Shown here: piece after piece, positions 6,284 to 9,318 of the stretch
Numbering within the stretch: position 1 is the stretch's first letter
Layout: each line of letters opens with the position of its first letter
Source: an uncultured Alphaproteobacteria bacterium
GTDB lineage: Bacteria; Pseudomonadota; Alphaproteobacteria; Rs-D84
DNA length: 9,318 nucleotides
Direction of reading: 5' to 3'
Assembly (NCBI GenBank): GCA_946611025.1
Contig: CAMOCR010000025.1
Coordinates: 1 to 9,318 of the forward strand
Program-made: the position numbers and the translations under genes
Notes under the pieces: generated by a model
What the model was told of the DNA's origin: nothing
What the model saw: only the letters and a program-made list of their open reading frames with translations
The model's database searches: none

Positions 6284-7818
6284 AAACTAATTATCCCGTT
6301 TAATGACACATTATATGATGTTCCAACAACATTATCATTAAATATGCCAATTTTTGCATCTGCGCCAACATTGTCTGCAATTGAAAACACCGAAAAACCA
6401 ATTTCCGCGCCGATACCACGATTACGGGCAATGGCGCGCATTGCATAGTTATAACGAAAACCATCAAATACCACCGCATAGCCCACGTCGCCCCCAATGC
6501 CAACATGCGTGTTAAAATCACTGTCGTTCAAAACCGATACAAAATCGGTGTCCGCAAAAACAAACGGTGATATATAAACCCCATTTTCAATTGTAAACCG
6601 ACGCCCAAATTCAACGGCACCAAACAACGAATACCCGTTTGGATTATGGGTTGTATTCGCGCCATCAAAAACGATACCCGTATCAAACATTGTTAAACCA
6701 AATTCACCATATCCGCGAACAAAATAATTCATTGGCAATTTATAAAATGCATCTGCGCCCGCCGCATAATGCATCGCAGAATATTCGTTTATATCATCCA
6801 TATATTCCAGATATGCAACCCGACCAAACAACCTTATGTTCAAATCACCAAATAAATTTATGCTGATGTTTGGTTCTGCGCCAAACAAATTCATATCACC
6901 TGACAGAACCATATATGGCATAAGCCCAATTTGATAATCATCCGCTATGTGCATGAATTCCAGCATTTTATGCGAATGCATGACACGAATTGGTGTTTCC
7001 AGTTTTATTGGATTTACACGCACACTGTGCGATAAAACACCCCGCAACGCACCAATTGTTTCTTGGGCATCAACACGTTTTAACAATTTATCATCCGGGG
7101 ATGTTATACGCAGTTTGTCCAGAAATTGCCCCACCCCATTGTTCAATATGCCCGAATAATTGGTTGCCCGAATGGTATGCACAAAAATATCACCACCCGA
7201 ACGATATGCTTCAATTGTATGCAATGCGTCAACGCCATTTGACACGACATGCACCACACCATTTCCGGAAACATTTGAAAACAGCAATTCATCACCAACT
7301 GGTACGGAATCTGTATATATAAACAAATCATTATTAATTACTAAATTGTTTATATTTTGAATGTCGTCCATACGTAATTTTGCGTTTGACAGTACAAACC
7401 TGGTGGCATTCTGTGTTTTAGATGATATATCGTCCCAATCCAAAACATCATTATTGTCCGCAATAGAAACAGAATATCCCACACCTGTATGCATCAGTTC
7501 ATTTACATCTTGGGGCATATTTATAATCTGGGTTAATGTTGCGTCCATCCCCAGCACAACATTTGCATCAAATGTTCCACGGTTGTGAACGAACAAATCA
7601 CAGTTATTACATACATTTATCGTGCTGGTGATGATTCCATTATTTATTATATGCAACGATGAATTAACATTCAAAAATTCACCCATATATCCACTATCTG
7701 CACCAACGGTGGTATCTGTATTTATTGAAACATTTCCATATATCACATCTGCGAATGCAGATGCCATCGACATATAAATGGCAACAAACAAAAGGATATG
7801 TTTTATACGCATCATCAT
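6280..7818 (-). CDS. Compact autotransporter-like outer-membrane protein
   Basis: The 512-residue protein starts with a signal peptide: MMMRIKH, a hydrophobic core, then probable cleavage after AFA at residue 23. Residues about 24-270 are rich in Asn, Val and Ile with repeated strand-turn patterns (IINNGIITSTI, LFVHNRGTFDANVVLG, LVINNDLFIYTD), as in a beta-helical passenger. They include a CNNC pair at C70-C73. From about 283 to the end, alternating amphipathic strands form a likely outer-membrane beta-barrel (for example NYFVRGYGEFGLTMFDTG). It ends in Phe, as expected for BAM recognition. The barrel (about 230 residues) is a little shorter than the classic autotransporter domain, so the exact family is uncertain. 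No good ribosome binding site precedes the ATG triplet, and the start region can form a hairpin. Its stop overlaps that of miaB by 4 bp. Confidence 0.8.
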   Translation of the reverse strand: MMMRIKHILLFVAIYMSMASAFADVIYGNVSINTDTTVGADSGYMGEFLNVNSSLHIINNGIITSTINVCNNCDLFVHNRGTFDANVVLGMDATLTQIINMPQDVNELMHTGVGYSVSIADNNDVLDWDDISSKTQNATRFVLSNAKLRMDDIQNINNLVINNDLFIYTDSVPVGDELLFSNVSGNGVVHVVSNGVDALHTIEAYRSGGDIFVHTIRATNYSGILNNGVGQFLDKLRITSPDDKLLKRVDAQETIGALRGVLSHSVRVNPIKLETPIRVMHSHKMLEFMHIADDYQIGLMPYMVLSGDMNLFGAEPNISINLFGDLNIRLFGRVAYLEYMDDINEYSAMHYAAGADAFYKLPMNYFVRGYGEFGLTMFDTGIVFDGANTTHNPNGYSLFGAVEFGRRFTIENGVYISPFVFADTDFVSVLNDSDFNTHVGIGGDVGYAVVFDGFRYNYAMRAIARNRGIGAEIGFSVFSIADNVGADAKIGIFNDNVVGTSYNVSLNGIISF

Positions 7819-7828
7819 GCCATGATGC
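7809..7828 (-). promoter_or_regulatory. Inverted repeat over the start codons of the autotransporter-like gene
   Basis: GCATCAT (7809-7815) and ATGATGC (7822-7828) are perfect 7-bp arms around a 6-bp loop. On the - strand transcript the three consecutive AUG codons lie in the loop and one arm. The nearest AGGA is about 35 nt upstream, too far to act as a ribosome binding site. Two minimal frames, ATG-TGC-TAG (7828-7836) and ATG-GCA-TGA (7815-7823), lie just before the start. Any control of translation by this arrangement is inference. Confidence 0.35.
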
Positions 7829-7851
7829 TAGCACATAAGAATATAATCCTA

Positions 7852-7891
7852 AAAGAAAAAAAAGAAAAAACGGGGGCAAAATCCCCCGTTT
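7852..7891 (-). terminator. Intrinsic terminator after the SodC-like lipoprotein gene
   Basis: On the - strand a perfect 9-bp stem, AAACGGGGG with CCCCCGTTT (arms 7883-7891 and 7868-7876) and a 6-nt loop, is followed by a long T-rich run down to about 7852. This is a strong rho-independent terminator about 20 bp after the stop of the gene ending at 7912. It means the autotransporter-like gene probably needs its own promoter in 7819-7851. There I see only an AT-rich TATATT-like box without a good -35. Confidence 0.92.
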
Positions 7892-7911
7892 CACACATAC
7901 ACAACCACAAA

Positions 7912-8487
7912 TTACTTTATTGTACCCCACGCCGCCTTATAACCGCCATCACGAGTCAATATCAAACGGGCATTATTCAATTGTGCCGCGGTCAATCCAC
8001 GAATAATATACGAACGTTGCAGGCGCCCCGCCTGGTCTATTCTTAATTGTGGCAATTCAATTGCCATTGGCGACATGTCACAGCATGTACTGTCGTTGCA
8101 CGCACCACATTGATATACATGCGCAGTATATGTTTTGCCCGGGCGCAAATCGATTAAATCAACATTCATTTTCAAACCATCATTGGTTTCTTTGAATTTA
8201 ATTGTTCCCATTGCCGATTCGCCACCGCGTGAACTGCGGGTAAACATTTTTGCGTGTACATTATCAACATCGGATACACTGTATGTTTGATAGAATATGA
8301 CTGTTTCATCTATTTGGGGCTGCGATTGTTTGTGTGCTTTGGTTTTTGCATATTGGCAATTAGTATGGTCTTTTTTATTACATTGTGCGGCATGATGGTC
8401 ATAGTGTTTGTTTGGACACGAACACCCACCAACCAATAATGTGACACCGAAAACGGATGCCAATAAAAACATTGTTTTGCTTTTCAT
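7912..8487 (-). CDS. Lipoprotein with a degenerate Cu/Zn superoxide dismutase (SodC-like) fold
   Basis: This 191-residue protein has a lipoprotein signal (hydrophobic core, lipobox VGGC, lipidated Cys22), and Ser at +2 suggests the outer membrane. Residues 22-60 form a Cys/His-rich linker with C22, C24, C36, C44, H28, H31, H32 and H41. Residues about 77-191 follow the bacterial SodC pattern as I recall it: GTIKFKETNDGLKMNVDL, then LRPGKTYTAHVYQCGAC, ELPQLRIDQAGRLQ, and a C-terminal WGTIK. Key residues have changed. The copper HxH becomes H123-V-Y125, the zinc-loop histidines are absent with the loop, and the late copper His is replaced near Thr178. The usual C-terminal disulfide Cys is Trp187. 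New cysteines are C127, C135 and C136. It is therefore unlikely to be an active dismutase; metal binding or a structural role is possible. AAGGAG at 8493-8498 fixes the start. Confidence 0.82.
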   Translation of the reverse strand: MKSKTMFLLASVFGVTLLVGGCSCPNKHYDHHAAQCNKKDHTNCQYAKTKAHKQSQPQIDETVIFYQTYSVSDVDNVHAKMFTRSSRGGESAMGTIKFKETNDGLKMNVDLIDLRPGKTYTAHVYQCGACNDSTCCDMSPMAIELPQLRIDQAGRLQRSYIIRGLTAAQLNNARLILTRDGGYKAAWGTIK

Positions 8488-8655
8488 AATTTCTCCTTTT
8501 GGTTTTATGAATACAAAAACATTTTACATTAAATCATTTCATATATCGTCAGGTTTGAATTCATAAACCCCAGGAAACAAAGCACATAGCGCGATTTATA
8601 AAATTAAAATCGCCAGAATTTTTCTGGCGATTTAGGTTTTGCGATTTTGTTCATA
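8488..8655 (-). other. Intergenic leader and terminator region
   Basis: This 168-bp gap holds the leader of the lipoprotein gene at one end and the terminator of the beta-barrel gene at the other. Next to the lipoprotein start, TTCTCCTTTTGGTTTT (8491-8506, + strand) contains its AAGGAG and closely resembles the leader of the gene starting at 9261. The region between is AT-rich. No convincing -35/-10 pair with good spacing was found, and there is no open frame of note. Confidence 0.6.
8590..8633 (-). terminator. Intrinsic terminator after the beta-barrel gene
   Basis: Arms 8607-8618 and 8622-8633 pair perfectly (12 bp; core TCGCCAGAA with TTCTGGCGA) around a 3-nt T loop. On the - strand the stem is followed by TTAATTTTATAAAT. 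It lies about 23 bp after the stop of the gene ending at 8656. The T tract is interrupted, so termination may be less than complete. Confidence 0.8.
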
Positions 8656-9261
8656 TTAGAACATAAATCTTACACCGACATCGGCACCGAAATCATGCAT
8701 TCCGGAACGAACGTCAACATAGTTATAACGTGCCGCAACATCAACCGCGAAAACATTCCAATCGAATGTCATACCAACGGTACCCATTGCAGACAGACGT
8801 GTCTTGTCGGAACTGTCTTTGCCGATAACGTCTGATTTACGTGTGATATCGGAAAATGCCAGACCAACGCCCGCACCAACAAATGGGCGAATCATTTGAT
8901 AGCCGCCAATTTCCCAATATGAATTCCACATCAACGTTTGTAATTTGCTTTCGATTTTAACATCTTTGATGTCGCCAAAATCTTTGGTGTCTTTGGTCTT
9001 GCTGAACAGCGACCATTCGATTTCACTGCGCACTGTATCACAGACCTCTAAACCAGCCGCCAAACGACCACGAAAGTCCAAATCTTCGACTGATTCTTTT
9101 TTATCATTGAACGAATAGTTCAAATTATTGTATCCCATACCGAAACGCATACCGATATATGGGTCCAACCCCATCACTGTAAACGCAGGTTCGGAATTTT
9201 GACCGGCGAATGCTGGGCATGCCAACACAACGGCCAGTGCTGATACTGCTATTTTTTTCAT
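8656..9261 (-). CDS. Small outer-membrane beta-barrel protein (OmpA/Omp25-like)
   Basis: This 201-residue protein has a clear Sec signal peptide: MKKIAVSALAVVLACPAFA with cleavage after Ala19. The mature part looks like an eight-stranded outer-membrane barrel. A first strand is LDPYIGMRFGMGYN, alternating polar/hydrophobic strands follow, and RPFVGAGVGLAFSDI is typical of opacity/OmpA-like barrels. The last strand, GADVGVRFMF, ends in Phe as BAM substrates do. There is no C-terminal peptidoglycan-binding domain, so it is barrel only. A loop around residues 88-106 is rich in Lys and Asp (KTKDTKDFGDIKDVK) and may be surface-exposed. AAGGAG (9267-9272) directly supports the ATG at 9261. A hairpin terminator follows. 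The exact ligand or role cannot be read from the sequence. Confidence 0.88.
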   Translation of the reverse strand: MKKIAVSALAVVLACPAFAGQNSEPAFTVMGLDPYIGMRFGMGYNNLNYSFNDKKESVEDLDFRGRLAAGLEVCDTVRSEIEWSLFSKTKDTKDFGDIKDVKIESKLQTLMWNSYWEIGGYQMIRPFVGAGVGLAFSDITRKSDVIGKDSSDKTRLSAMGTVGMTFDWNVFAVDVAARYNYVDVRSGMHDFGADVGVRFMF

Positions 9262-9318
9262 TTTTTCTCCTTTTTGGTTTTTGTTTTCATGTCTATGTAA
9301 ATCATGTTATCAAACAAA
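9262..9318 (-). promoter_or_regulatory. 5' leader of the beta-barrel gene
   Basis: On the - strand the leader contains AACCAAAAAGGAGAAAAA just before the ATG, nearly the same as the leader of the lipoprotein gene at 8488-8506. TTGATA is present farther upstream (9306-9311), but no good -10 box at normal spacing follows, so the promoter may lie beyond the window edge. Confidence 0.5.

Noticed and set aside
6639..7588. Several + strand open frames of 66-110 codons inside the autotransporter-like gene
   Set aside because: Compositions rich in His, Pro and Gln and the lack of start signals mark them as shadows of the - strand gene.
7850..7870. Long homopurine/homopyrimidine tract as a possible phase-variable repeat for the autotransporter-like gene
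   Set aside because: It is the T-rich tail of the terminator of the preceding gene, is interrupted by C at several places, and lies about 35 bp outside the coding region.

Overview
The window looks like chromosome from an alphaproteobacterium with a moderate-to-low G+C genome, probably host-associated and possibly from an uncultured gut lineage. GatB and MiaB read as alphaproteobacterial, translation genes are tightly packed, and the envelope proteins (an autotransporter-like protein, a lipoprotein, a small beta-barrel) are Gram-negative. The lineage is judged by eye, not by phylogeny.

Left part (1-6283). A partial gene tail on the + strand ends at 103. A strong two-way hairpin terminator (about 118-165) follows, then ruvX on the - strand. 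ruvX and gatC are divergent, with start codons only 39 bp apart. Their best promoters cross over each other, each lying inside the 5' end of the opposite gene. From gatC a long + strand cluster runs: gatC, an unrecognised 125-residue gene, gatA, gatB, two small basic proteins, miaB. A complete tRNA-Phe(GAA) gene with encoded CCA and its own promoter lies on the opposite strand in the gatA-gatB gap. The theme is tRNA: GatCAB amidates misacylated Glu-tRNA(Gln) and/or Asp-tRNA(Asn). MiaB methylthiolates A37 of tRNAs such as the tRNA-Phe encoded here.

Right part (6280-9318). Three - strand envelope genes follow. The first is a compact autotransporter-like protein (512 aa) whose stop codon overlaps that of miaB. 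The second is a lipoprotein with a degenerate Cu/Zn superoxide dismutase fold and a Cys/His-rich N-terminus. The third is a 201-residue outer-membrane beta-barrel. The last two share a near-identical leader around the ribosome binding site, and each is followed by a hairpin terminator.

I see no CRISPR array, insertion sequence, phage module or toxin-antitoxin pair. No complete undescribed system can be claimed. The best leads are the degenerate SodC-like lipoprotein, the antisense tRNA-Phe inside the gat cluster, the crossed ruvX/gatC promoters, and the three unrecognised small genes embedded among the gat and miaB genes.
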